Source: Lachnospiraceae bacterium (GTDB lineage: Bacteria; Bacillota; Clostridia; Lachnospirales; Lachnospiraceae). Taken from it: DNA of 35,233 nt. Numbering within the stretch: position 1 is the stretch's first letter; each line of letters starts with the position of its first letter. The stretch is taken from contig JAILRH010000097.1 of NCBI GenBank assembly GCA_024698345.1, forward strand, positions 1 to 35,233, read 5' to 3'. The position numbers were made by a program, and so were the translations under genes. Below, piece by piece: positions 1 through 7,619 of this stretch. The notes beneath the pieces are model-generated. The model was not told the DNA's origin. It made no database searches and saw only the letters and a program-made list of their open reading frames with translations.

Positions 1-117
1 CTGAAACTTTCAGAACGAGTGTACAGATGCGAGTGTGGAAATGAAATGGACAGGGACAAAAATGCTGCAATAAATATCAGGGAAGAAGCAAAAAGAATGC
101 TGATGGCATATGCATAA
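1..117 (+). CDS. tnpB: TnpB RNA-guided nuclease, C-terminal fragment (gene enters from the left)
   Basis: The first reading frame encodes the end of a TnpB protein. It has half of the zinc ribbon (YRCECGNEMDRD) and then the conserved DRDKNAAINI block, which carries the third RuvC-like Asp, with the stop TAA at 115-117. In this family TnpB is an RNA-guided DNA nuclease that uses an RNA from the 3' end of its own element and helps keep the element in the genome. The N-terminal part and the first RuvC residues are outside the window, so whether the whole gene is intact cannot be judged. The fragment looks normal up to its stop codon. Confidence 0.88.
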   Translation: MKLSERVYRCECGNEMDRDKNAAINIREEAKRMLMAYA

Positions 118-282
118 AAATGTCCGTAACCGGACTGAAAATAAAAATCCTAAATGAGATAAATAAAAAAAAGAATCGCGGGGCACGCGAGGATAGCCTG
201 TTGATACTTGGCTCAGAAGAGTCATTGAGCAGGAAGCCCCTACTTCAAAATCATATTGATTTAAGTAGTGGGAGCATGTCAC
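1..282 (+). mobile_element. Right end of an IS605/IS1341-family (TnpB) insertion element
   Basis: The window opens inside the last 38 codons of tnpB. About 165 bp of non-coding element DNA follows, ending in a long hairpin (CCCCTACTT at 237-245 against AAGTAGTGGG at 263-272, with an inner AAATCA/TGATTT stem). The hairpin is followed by GCATGTCAC, which I take as the right end at about 282. A reading frame of an LRR protein gene is open immediately after it, which fits an insertion junction. IS605-family elements do not duplicate their target, so no flanking repeat is expected. The left end lies outside the window. The boundary is inferred from the hairpin and the start of host-like coding sequence, not from comparison with an empty site. 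Confidence 0.7.
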
Positions 283-302
283 TGAAAGCCAGTTCAAAGG
301 AG
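118..302 (+). ncRNA. Putative omega RNA (TnpB guide RNA) 3' region and guide
   Basis: In characterised TnpB systems the guide RNA overlaps the 3' end of tnpB, runs to the element's right end, and takes its guide from the roughly 16-20 bases just outside the element. This stretch has that layout: non-coding DNA after the tnpB stop, a strong terminal hairpin at 237-272, then the presumed right end at 282. The guide would then be about 283-302, starting TGAAAGCCAG. The 5' end of the RNA is probably inside tnpB and is not defined here. The call rests on position and the hairpin, so exact ends are uncertain. Confidence 0.5.
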
Positions 303-1157
303 TAAAGATAATAGCACAGAATTTTCCGGACAGTGCTGTAAGAAAGTCATTATCAAAATGTGATACAAATAAGGATGGATTGTTTAGTCTGTACGAGCAG
401 GCAAATATCGACAATGTTGAATGTAATGTCGAGAAATATTATGTCGAGAAAACCTTATGTATAAATACATCGAATATAACAATCGACTTAAGAGGTATTT
501 CAAAACTTAAAAAAATAAAAGAATTGGAATTGCGTACAAAAAAGAGCACCAAACTGAAAATTAAGAACTTCAGTGAAATAAATAAGATGGGTGTTGAATC
601 GCTTGTATTTTCAAACTGTAAAATTAGTAAACTTAATATTTCAAATATGAAAAAAACTTAAGTCTGTTGAAACAAATTCAGAATCGAAGTCCGTAAAAAT
701 CAGTCAGTTTATAAGCAAGAATAACCCAAAATTGAAGGATGTTCGTATAAAAGCAGATAAAGTTAAACTTGCCAATTGCAAAAACTTAAAAGAGGTGAGA
801 TTGAATAATGTAAAGAGTGTAGATGTCAGTAAACTTTCAACACTCTCAACATTAATTATAGACAGTAAAAAACTTACTAATATCAATTTGAAGAAAAATA
901 AGGAATTACAATCACTGTATTTCGATACTGAAAATCTGAAGAGTATTGAACAGATTGATTTATCTAATATACTTGAACTTTATACATTGAAGATAAAAAA
1001 TAATCCAATTAAAACAGTGAATCTTCCTTCAAACTTAAAGATTTCTGATGTAGAAAGTAGCACAGATCAGAAAGTGACAGGAAAAGGAGCAAGATACAAT
1101 AATAAATATTCAGAAGAAGATGGAGATACTCTGGATTGGTATTATAACTGGGATTAA
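284..1157 (+). pseudogene. EF-hand/leucine-rich-repeat surface protein, 5'-truncated and frameshifted
   Basis: Right after the IS end, a frame is open from 284 with an FPDSAVRKSL segment and an EF-hand-like loop (DTNKDGLFSLYEQ, about 353-391). This start is typical of secreted Lachnospiraceae leucine-rich-repeat proteins. Short LRR-like units follow (LRGISKLKKIKELELRT, LVFSNCKISKLNISNMKK). The frame ends at 661 just after a run of seven A (650-656). Moving to the next frame continues the same repeat pattern (KKLKSVETNSESKS ... LKDVRIKADKVKLANCKNLKEV) without loss to a TAA at 1157, with an aromatic tail DTLDWYYNWD. The signal peptide and N-terminus are missing, presumably removed by the IS insertion. 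One added or lost A in the run explains the frameshift. No start codon with a ribosome site is visible, so it is probably not expressed as a full protein. Confidence 0.72.
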
Positions 1158-1170
1158 TTATAATAGATAA

Positions 1171-1377
1171 GGATATTTAGAGGGATTTACAAGTCTGATG
1201 CTTGAACAATTTAGCTTTATTGGACTGAAAAAGATAACATTAAAGAGCGATAATGTTGGACAGGATGGAATTACATTTTTTACAACAAAACTTCCGTTTG
1301 TTTTCGTAAATACCGGTAAAGGATCAGGTACATTAGAAGTTGGACAGGGAGTAGATTTTTGGGATAATTATTATTGA
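1171..1377 (+). pseudogene. Second LRR surface-protein fragment (C-terminal)
   Basis: An open frame between two stops encodes about 68 residues starting GYLEGFTSLMLEQFSFIGL, with ITLKSDNVGQDGITFF-type repeat units, and ends GQGVDFWDNYY. The only ATG (1198) has no good ribosome site. Composition and pattern match the neighbouring LRR pseudogene, so this is probably the decayed tail of the same or a paralogous surface protein. The function of an intact copy is unknown. Confidence 0.45.
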
Positions 1378-1412
1378 AGAAATTAGTGAATAACCAATAC
1401 AGTGAATAATCA

Positions 1413-1441
1413 AAAAACAGGTGCCGTGGCACCTGTTTTTC
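1413..1441. terminator. Bidirectional intrinsic terminator between LRR remnants and nfnB
   Basis: A perfect stem (CAGGTGCC / GGCACCTG, loop GT) is flanked by an A-run on the left and a T-run on the right, so it can terminate transcripts from both sides. It lies 24 bases downstream of the nfnB stop on the minus strand and most likely ends the nfnAB transcript. Confidence 0.85.
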
Positions 1442-1464
1442 TTATATAGAAAAAATATAACTGA

Positions 1465-2853
1465 TTATTTGTTCTGTAAGTAGTTGTCAATGCTCTCAGC
1501 TGCCTGCTTACCAGCACCCATTGCAAGAATAACTGTTGCGGCCCCTGTTACGGCATCACCACCTGCATAGATTCCTTCTCTAGTTGTCTGAAGTGTATCT
1601 TCGTTAACAACGAGACATCCACGCTTGTTAGCTTCAAGACCTTCTGTAGTAGATCTGATAAGTGGGTTTGGTGAAGTACCGATTGACATGATTACTGTAT
1701 CAACGTCAAGTAAGAAGTTGCTTCCTTCTTTTTCGATTGGACGTCTTCTTCCTGAAGCATCAGGCTCACCGAGTTCCATCTCGATACATTCCATCTTAGA
1801 AACACGACCTTCTTCGTCGCCGATTAACTTAACCGGGTTGTTAAGGTTCTTGAAGATGATTCCCTCTTCGATTGCGTGATGGATTTCTTCTTTTCTTGCT
1901 GGCATTTCTTCCATACCACGACGGTAAACAATGTATACATTTTCAGCACCAAGACGCTTAGCTGTTCTTGCAGCATCCATTGCTACGTTACCACCACCTA
2001 CAACTGCTACACTCTTGCTCTTCATAACAGGTGTGTCATATTCAGGAAGGTAAGCCTTCATGAGGTTTGCACGTGTAAGGTATTCGTTTGCAGAATAAAC
2101 ACCGATTAATGCTTCACCTTCGATTCCCATGAATGAAGGAAGACCTGCACCTGAACCTACGAAACATGCTTTGTAACCCATGTCAAAAATTTCATCTATA
2201 GAGAGAACCTTACCGATAACCATGTTAGTTTTGATTTCAACACCAAGGTTTGTAAGGTTGTCAATTTCTTTCTGAACGATTGCTTTTGGAAGTCTGAATT
2301 CAGGAATACCGTAAACCAAAACACCGCCGGCTTTGTGGAATGCTTCGAAGATTGTAACTTCGTATCCCTTCTTTGCAAGATCGGCAGCACATGTAAGTCC
2401 TGAAGGACCTGCACCTACAACAGCAACTTTGATTCCGTTGCTCTCAGGCTTTGTAGCTGATGCGTGGCTGTTAGCCATGTGGTAATCAGCACAGAATCTC
2501 TCAAGTCTTCCGATAGCAACAGGCTCGCCCTTGATACCACGAACACAGTTACCTTCACACTGTGACTCCTGTGGACAAACACGTCCGCATACAGCAGGAA
2601 GTCCGTTTGTGCTTGTGATAATCTCGTAAGCTTTCTCAAATTCGCCTGCAGCAACCTGCTCAACGAATTCAGGAATTCTAACATTTACAGGACATCCGTT
2701 TACACATGGTTTGTGTTTACAGTTGAGACAACGTGTAGCTTCTTCGATTGCCATCTCTGCTGTGTAGCCCATGGCAACTTCTTCAAAATTTTTATTTCTT
2801 ACATTTGGTTCCTGCTCAGGCATTGGAACCTTTGTTAATGACATATTTGGCAT
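1465..2853 (-). CDS. nfnB: NADH-dependent ferredoxin:NADP+ oxidoreductase, large subunit NfnB (GltA/glutamate-synthase-small-subunit-like)
   Basis: The protein has 462 residues, the usual size of the family. Cysteines for two [4Fe-4S] clusters are at 42/45/50/54 (CLNCKHKPC..GC) and 89/93/99/103 (CGRVCPQESQCEGNC). An FAD-binding Rossmann motif (VVGAGPSG) starts at about 145 and an NADPH motif (VAVVGGGNVAMDAA) at about 282. On its own it could be called glutamate synthase small subunit (gltD), but its partner is the ferredoxin-NADP reductase-like NfnA and not the large GOGAT subunit, so NfnB is preferred. The complex moves electrons between NADH, reduced ferredoxin and NADP+ by flavin-based bifurcation, supplying NADPH in fermenting anaerobes. 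Its ATG overlaps the nfnA stop (TAATG) and GGAGGTG sits just upstream, so translation is probably coupled. Confidence 0.9.
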   Translation of the reverse strand: MPNMSLTKVPMPEQEPNVRNKNFEEVAMGYTAEMAIEEATRCLNCKHKPCVNGCPVNVRIPEFVEQVAAGEFEKAYEIITSTNGLPAVCGRVCPQESQCEGNCVRGIKGEPVAIGRLERFCADYHMANSHASATKPESNGIKVAVVGAGPSGLTCAADLAKKGYEVTIFEAFHKAGGVLVYGIPEFRLPKAIVQKEIDNLTNLGVEIKTNMVIGKVLSIDEIFDMGYKACFVGSGAGLPSFMGIEGEALIGVYSANEYLTRANLMKAYLPEYDTPVMKSKSVAVVGGGNVAMDAARTAKRLGAENVYIVYRRGMEEMPARKEEIHHAIEEGIIFKNLNNPVKLIGDEEGRVSKMECIEMELGEPDASGRRRPIEKEGSNFLLDVDTVIMSIGTSPNPLIRSTTEGLEANKRGCLVVNEDTLQTTREGIYAGGDAVTGAATVILAMGAGKQAAESIDNYLQNK

Positions 2854-3710
2854 TACTGTGCACCTCCTGTAATGGCATCTGCAGCTTTGTACATACGGCA
2901 GTTTTCTCTATCGTGAGTTTCTTTTGCTCTGTATGTAGAGTTACGTTTCATAAGTTCATCGTAATCTACCTGATGTCCGTCAAAGTCAGGACCGTCAACA
3001 CATGCAAACTTAATCTCACCGCCTACAGTAACACGGCATCCACCGCACATACCTGTTCCATCTATCATAATAGGATTTAAAGAAACTAATGTCTTAATGT
3101 TGTATGGCTTAGTTACAGCAGAAACGAACTTCATCATTGGCACAGGACCGATAGCGATAACTAAATCATAGTTGTTACCTGCATCGATAAGGCTCTGGAG
3201 TTTGTTGGTAACAAATCCCTTCTCACCATATGTACCATCATCTGTTGTAATGTAAAGGTTGTCACATACTTCTTTAAATTCATCTTCAAGGATAACGATG
3301 TCTTTGCTTCTGAAACCGGCAATAACATCAACGTGTGCACCATTCTTGAAAAGAGCTTTTGCTGATGGGAATGCGATAGCATTACCAACACCACCACCGA
3401 TTACACATACGTTCTTGTATCCGTCTAACTCAGTAGCTGTTCCGAGAGGTCCAACGAAATCTAAAATAGCGTCGCCTTCGTTTAACTGAGAAAGAACCAT
3501 TGTAGATCTTCCTACAATCTGGAAAATAATAGTAACCGCACCTGTCTCAGGATTAGTATCTGAAATAGTGAGAGGTACTCTTTCGCCGTATTCATCTACT
3601 CTAAAGATAATGAACTGTCCGGCTTTTGCTTTCTTTGCAATGAAAGGTGCCTCAATGTCCATAAGACAAACATTTTCATTAAGCTGTTTTTTTCTTAAAA
3701 TCTTATACAT
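2853..3710 (-). CDS. nfnA: NADH-dependent ferredoxin:NADP+ oxidoreductase, small subunit NfnA
   Basis: The 285-residue protein is of the ferredoxin-NADP+ reductase alpha/dihydroorotate dehydrogenase electron-transfer type. It has an FAD-binding barrel (RVPLTISD at about 44-51), a nucleotide-binding fold (CVIGGGVGNAIAFP at 102-115), and a C-terminal [2Fe-2S] site with Asp217, Cys222, Cys225 and Cys237. One Asp plus three Cys is the ligand set known for NfnA. An upstream in-frame start at 3740 exists, but AAGGAGAG lies just before the ATG at 3710, so that start is chosen. It forms a two-gene operon with nfnB. A sigma-70-type promoter is visible at 3771-3799. Confidence 0.9.
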   Translation of the reverse strand: MYKILRKKQLNENVCLMDIEAPFIAKKAKAGQFIIFRVDEYGERVPLTISDTNPETGAVTIIFQIVGRSTMVLSQLNEGDAILDFVGPLGTATELDGYKNVCVIGGGVGNAIAFPSAKALFKNGAHVDVIAGFRSKDIVILEDEFKEVCDNLYITTDDGTYGEKGFVTNKLQSLIDAGNNYDLVIAIGPVPMMKFVSAVTKPYNIKTLVSLNPIMIDGTGMCGGCRVTVGGEIKFACVDGPDFDGHQVDYDELMKRNSTYRAKETHDRENCRMYKAADAITGGAQ

Positions 3711-3770
3711 ATGACTCTCCTTAATAATATGAAATATCAAAAACTTTGATTTTTGACGTCATTACGTTTC

Positions 3771-3799
3771 AGTATAGCACATCGTTAAAAAATTAGCAA
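3771..3799 (-). promoter_or_regulatory. Promoter of nfnAB
   Basis: Read on the minus strand: TTGCTA (3794-3799), a 17-base spacer, then TATACT (3771-3776). The -10 box lies about 60 bases upstream of the nfnA start. Confidence 0.7.
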
Positions 3800-3941
3800 T
3801 TATGTGCATTATTTTTTATTTTATCAAGATTTATATGCGGATTCGAGCCGTTTGACCGTATAATTACTTAATAAAAGGTTGAATGATTACCATAAAATGA
3901 AGGGCAGAATAGTTATTAAAAATTCCGGTGGATTTCTTTTT

Positions 3942-3969
3942 TTGAAACACTTTTTTTAATAGTTAAAGT
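3942..3969 (+). promoter_or_regulatory. Weak candidate promoter of the GH5 gene
   Basis: TTGAAA (3942-3947), a 16-base spacer and TAAAGT (3964-3969) give a possible but non-ideal sigma-70 promoter about 80 bases before the cellulase start. The rest of the 338-base gap between nfnA and the cellulase gene (3711-4048) holds the nfn promoter and AT-rich sequence. I see no gene and no clear operator there. Confidence 0.3.
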
Positions 3970-4048
3970 GTGTTAAAATTTATAACGGCGGTTAAGAGCG
4001 GACTACAATAGAATATAAAAAGACGAAAGGGTTTTTAAGGAGAGGTTT

Positions 4049-7000
4049 ATGAGAAAGTTTAAAAAAGTCGTAGCACTTGCTATGTCTGCAACTTTGTTAG
4101 TTTCAAGTCTTGGCATTATGCCACCGACAAAATTTACAAAGACGGTACAGGCTGCGGGAATTGATAATTCGGCATTTTTGAAAGCAAGCGGTAAGGTATT
4201 AAAGAATAACTACGGTAATGGTAATGTTGTTTATTTGAGGGGAACTAATGCAGGAAGTTTATCGGTTCAGGAGCATTGGATGTGTACATTTAAGTGGACA
4301 CAGAATGTTAAGGATCAGAGTGATATCTGGAGAGTGCTTACTCAGAGATTTGGTGCAGATAATGCAAGAACATTGGTAAGACATTATATGGACAGTTTTT
4401 GGACAACTGCAGATTTTGACAGATGTGCAGATATGGGACTCAACGTTATCAGATTGCCACTTTGGTACAGAGACTTTGTTGATGCCAACGGAAACTGGTA
4501 CAGCGATTGTTGGAATTACGTTGACTGGTTTGTATCAGAAGCGGCAAAGAGAGGTATTTATACTATTATAGATATGCACGGTGCCTACGGTTCACAGAAT
4601 GGTAGCGATCATTCCGGAGTGGATGGACAGGACTACAAAGAATCTGCTTCCCAGTTTTTCTTTGGTGGAAATGCAACATCAAATCAGGAAAAGTATTATC
4701 AGATGTGGGAAAAGATTGCTGAACATTTCAGAGGAAATGCAGCGGTTGCCGGATATGATCTCTTGAATGAACCTTACTGTACTTACAGATACAGTTCAAG
4801 CGTTGGAGAAGATCAGCTCCACAGCATTCTTTATAATGTGTACGACAGAGTATATGACAGAATCAGAGCAAAGGATCCTGACCATCTTATCATCATGGAG
4901 GCAACTTGGGATTCCTGGGATCTTCCTAATCCAAACGATTACGGATGGTCAAACGTTATGTACGAGTATCATCAGTATGAGTACAGCAATTATAATAATG
5001 AAGATAACAAACAGATAACTAGTCTTCAGAACAAGATTAACAATATATTTGCAATGAATCACAACGTGCCAAGTTACATGGGCGAGTTCAATATGTTCAA
5101 TAGTGATGCAGCTTGGGATACAGCTTTGCAGATGCTCAACAACAATGGCATCAACTGGACTACATGGACATACAAGGCAAAAGAGTCAAATGACAACTGG
5201 GGACTTTGGAAATACTCAGGAGAAGAAGTTGATCTTGAGAATGATTCATACGACACAATTTATAATAAATGGAGTGGGGTAACTTCAAAATATGAAAATA
5301 CATACATTACAAATGTATTGAAGAGATACGTTTCAGGAACTGTGTCAGGTCCCGGAACTGATTACTCAAATATTCAGGCAGGACAGTACTATCTTCAGGT
5401 TACAGGTAACGACGGAGCTAAGGTGGTATGTGCTGACGATGGCGGCAACAATCCACTTATTGCAAACAGAGATACATGTGGTGGAGCATGGGAGACTCTC
5501 GAAGTAATTAACAATAATGATGGAACTATCGCATTCAAATCAATGGCAAACAATAAATACGTTTGTGCGGTTATTGATGAGGAGAACCAGCTTCTTCCAC
5601 GAAGTGAGCAGATTAGCGATTGGGAAAAGTTCAGAGTGGTTCACATCCAGGGCAATCAGTACGGAATTTATGCTTGTGCCAATGGCAAATATGTAACCGC
5701 TGATTTTAACAACGGCGGTGTGTTAAAGGCAACAAGTGGTTCGGTGGCAGGTTCATGGGAGGCATTTACATTCAACAAGATTGGTGGACAGGAGCCAACA
5801 CAAGCGCCAACTCAAGCACCAACTCAAGCACCAACAGAGAAACCTACAGAGAAACCAAGTGAAACAACTCCTGAGAATCCTACAGACGGATATTCAAATT
5901 CTGTTACAAATAATTGGGTTTATGCAGGAAACTGGGGATGCTATTTTGGAGACTGGAACGGTTCAGCCAGCGGAAGATATTATACATATCCAAACTATGC
6001 ATTCTATACTCTCGAGGTAAATCAGACAAATAAAGGAGCTGACTGGTTGGTGCAGGCTAGTTATGAAGCCGATGTAACTCCGGGCAAAAAATACCAGTTT
6101 ATTGTTGATGTAACATCAAATAAGAATGCTTCAATTGGAATTAAGGAAGATAATTCAAATAGTCAGGATGGGCAGGTGTATTATAATGTAAGTGCGAATT
6201 CTAAGATTGAATTGCAAGGTGTATACACTATTAATTCAGACCAGAACAAGATGAAGATAATGTTTGAACTTGGTCGCGGAGTTGATGCAGGAACAAAATT
6301 GACATTTGACAATGTGAGAATACTCGAGGTGTTTGAGCAGCATCCGTCAGAACAGCCGACAACAGTGGCACCGACAACATCAGCACCGGAGCAGCCAACA
6401 TGGAACGGTGATTATTCAGCCCTTTCATGGACAAGAATTGGTAACTCTGATTACTATGTTGCAGCAGGTGGCAATGAGTTTGGATTCGAACTTCTTGAGG
6501 CACAGGCAGAGGCATTACATATTGTTCCGGATGTTGCAAAAGGAACAAAGCCAATCTGGCCTGATTATTCTAATGCAACATTAAACGGTGTAGCATTTGC
6601 ACAGCCTGCAGGTGCAGGAATTATGCTCCCATACACAAGCCTTCCACAGGGATATTCGGTATTCAAGGCCAACAGTGCGGTAGACGGACATGCATTTGAA
6701 ATCATTGTAAGAAACGACAAGAAGGAAGAGCCAACGGAAGCACCTACAGAGGCACCAACTGAGGCACCAACAGAAGCACCGACAGAAGCACCAACCGAGG
6801 CACCAACAGAGGCGCCAACCGAAGCACCAACAGAGAAGCCAACCGAGGCGCCAACCGAAGCACCAACAGAAGCGCCAACAGAAAGACAGGAAGCTTCAAT
6901 TAGAATAGAAGGTTACCAGATTAATACAGAATTTGAAGGTCACAGAGTGGTATATGTTGTGGATGATCCAAACAACGAAGTTGTGGAGGCCGGTATGATT

Positions 7001-7354
7001 TACGGACTTGCAGATTATGCAAATCCGGAAGATATGTACAAAGGCAGCAATGCATCTGATATATATTCGTATGCAGCAACAGAGGCCGGAAAGGTTGAAT
7101 ATAATCTTGAATCAGACACAGCACAGGCATATGCAATGACAATGAAGTTCATAAAGAGTGTAGCATACTACAAGGCTCCAATCATGATGAGAGCGTATGC
7201 AAAGCTTGCTGACGGCAGTTATATCTACAGCAATGTGGATACAAAGTCGGTATATGAGATAGCTGATTACTTATATGTAAATAATCTGATGCCTACAGAT
7301 ATGCAGTGCACATATCTCTATACAGAGATAATAGATAAATGTAGAAAAAAGTAG
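4049..7354 (+). CDS. Secreted multidomain GH5 endoglucanase (cellulase)
   Basis: The protein has 1101 residues; AAGGAGAGG precedes the ATG. A signal peptide ends near residue 36 (VQAAG). The glycoside hydrolase family 5 catalytic domain spans about 40-425, with acid/base Glu241 in LLNEPY and nucleophile Glu346 in YMGEF. A beta-trefoil (fascin/ricin-like) domain at about 441-578 is followed by a PTQAPT/EKPT linker. A beta-sandwich carbohydrate-binding-like domain lies at about 614-763 (NNWVYAGNWG ... LTFDNVRILEV). After a second linker comes a roughly 105-residue domain at 784-890 (possible second binding module), then an (EAPT)n linker at about 894-949. The C-terminal domain at 952-1101 is shared with three other secreted proteins in this window. 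It should cut beta-1,4-glucans outside the cell. There is no dockerin, SLH or LPxTG motif, so the shared C-terminal domain is the likely anchor. A terminator follows at 7446. Confidence 0.9.
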   Translation: MRKFKKVVALAMSATLLVSSLGIMPPTKFTKTVQAAGIDNSAFLKASGKVLKNNYGNGNVVYLRGTNAGSLSVQEHWMCTFKWTQNVKDQSDIWRVLTQRFGADNARTLVRHYMDSFWTTADFDRCADMGLNVIRLPLWYRDFVDANGNWYSDCWNYVDWFVSEAAKRGIYTIIDMHGAYGSQNGSDHSGVDGQDYKESASQFFFGGNATSNQEKYYQMWEKIAEHFRGNAAVAGYDLLNEPYCTYRYSSSVGEDQLHSILYNVYDRVYDRIRAKDPDHLIIMEATWDSWDLPNPNDYGWSNVMYEYHQYEYSNYNNEDNKQITSLQNKINNIFAMNHNVPSYMGEFNMFNSDAAWDTALQMLNNNGINWTTWTYKAKESNDNWGLWKYSGEEVDLENDSYDTIYNKWSGVTSKYENTYITNVLKRYVSGTVSGPGTDYSNIQAGQYYLQVTGNDGAKVVCADDGGNNPLIANRDTCGGAWETLEVINNNDGTIAFKSMANNKYVCAVIDEENQLLPRSEQISDWEKFRVVHIQGNQYGIYACANGKYVTADFNNGGVLKATSGSVAGSWEAFTFNKIGGQEPTQAPTQAPTQAPTEKPTEKPSETTPENPTDGYSNSVTNNWVYAGNWGCYFGDWNGSASGRYYTYPNYAFYTLEVNQTNKGADWLVQASYEADVTPGKKYQFIVDVTSNKNASIGIKEDNSNSQDGQVYYNVSANSKIELQGVYTINSDQNKMKIMFELGRGVDAGTKLTFDNVRILEVFEQHPSEQPTTVAPTTSAPEQPTWNGDYSALSWTRIGNSDYYVAAGGNEFGFELLEAQAEALHIVPDVAKGTKPIWPDYSNATLNGVAFAQPAGAGIMLPYTSLPQGYSVFKANSAVDGHAFEIIVRNDKKEEPTEAPTEAPTEAPTEAPTEAPTEAPTEAPTEAPTEKPTEAPTEAPTEAPTERQEASIRIEGYQINTEFEGHRVVYVVDDPNNEVVEAGMIYGLADYANPEDMYKGSNASDIYSYAATEAGKVEYNLESDTAQAYAMTMKFIKSVAYYKAPIMMRAYAKLADGSYIYSNVDTKSVYEIADYLYVNNLMPTDMQCTYLYTEIIDKCRKK
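6728..6895 (+). repeat. Tandem 12-bp coding repeat: (Glu-Ala-Pro-Thr)n linker
   Basis: About 13 units of a 12-base repeat encode EAPT, with one EKPT variant. Third-codon positions vary between copies. It is an extended, probably glycosylated linker between the last binding module and the shared C-terminal domain of the cellulase. Copy number is likely to vary between strains by slippage. Confidence 0.9.
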
Positions 7355-7445
7355 AATTGTTTGTTTTGCTAGAAGTACAGAAGTTTTTTGCCATTTGGGG
7401 TATTGAAAAATGTACATAACTGAGCTATAATGTACAAAAGGGGAG

Positions 7446-7474
7446 AAGGTGTCATAATTTATGACACCTTTTTT
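7446..7474 (+). terminator. Intrinsic terminator after the GH5 gene
   Basis: A 10-bp perfect stem AAGGTGTCAT / ATGACACCTT with a 5-base loop is followed by TTTTTT. It separates the cellulase transcript from the three-gene group starting at 7620. The rest of the gap to 7620 is AT-rich, with no convincing promoter. Confidence 0.85.
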
Positions 7475-7619
7475 AAATATACATAGTTAGATGAAACTAA
7501 CTTATATCTAGTTCTTATACTGAAAGAGGAAAAACGGTTTTTGCAGGTTATGAGACAGAAGAGAAATGTGGAAGAAAGAATACAGGAATGAAGAAAAATG
7601 AGAAAAAAGGAGAAATAGT

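Noticed and set aside
120-305. 61-residue plus-strand frame after tnpB
   Set aside because: It lies in the IS right end and crosses the terminal hairpin. No ribosome site. Explained by the guide-RNA region.
1465-2853. Glutamate synthase small subunit (gltD) assignment
   Set aside because: The fold is the same, but the operon partner is NfnA with a Asp/Cys3 [2Fe-2S] site and no GOGAT large subunit is present.
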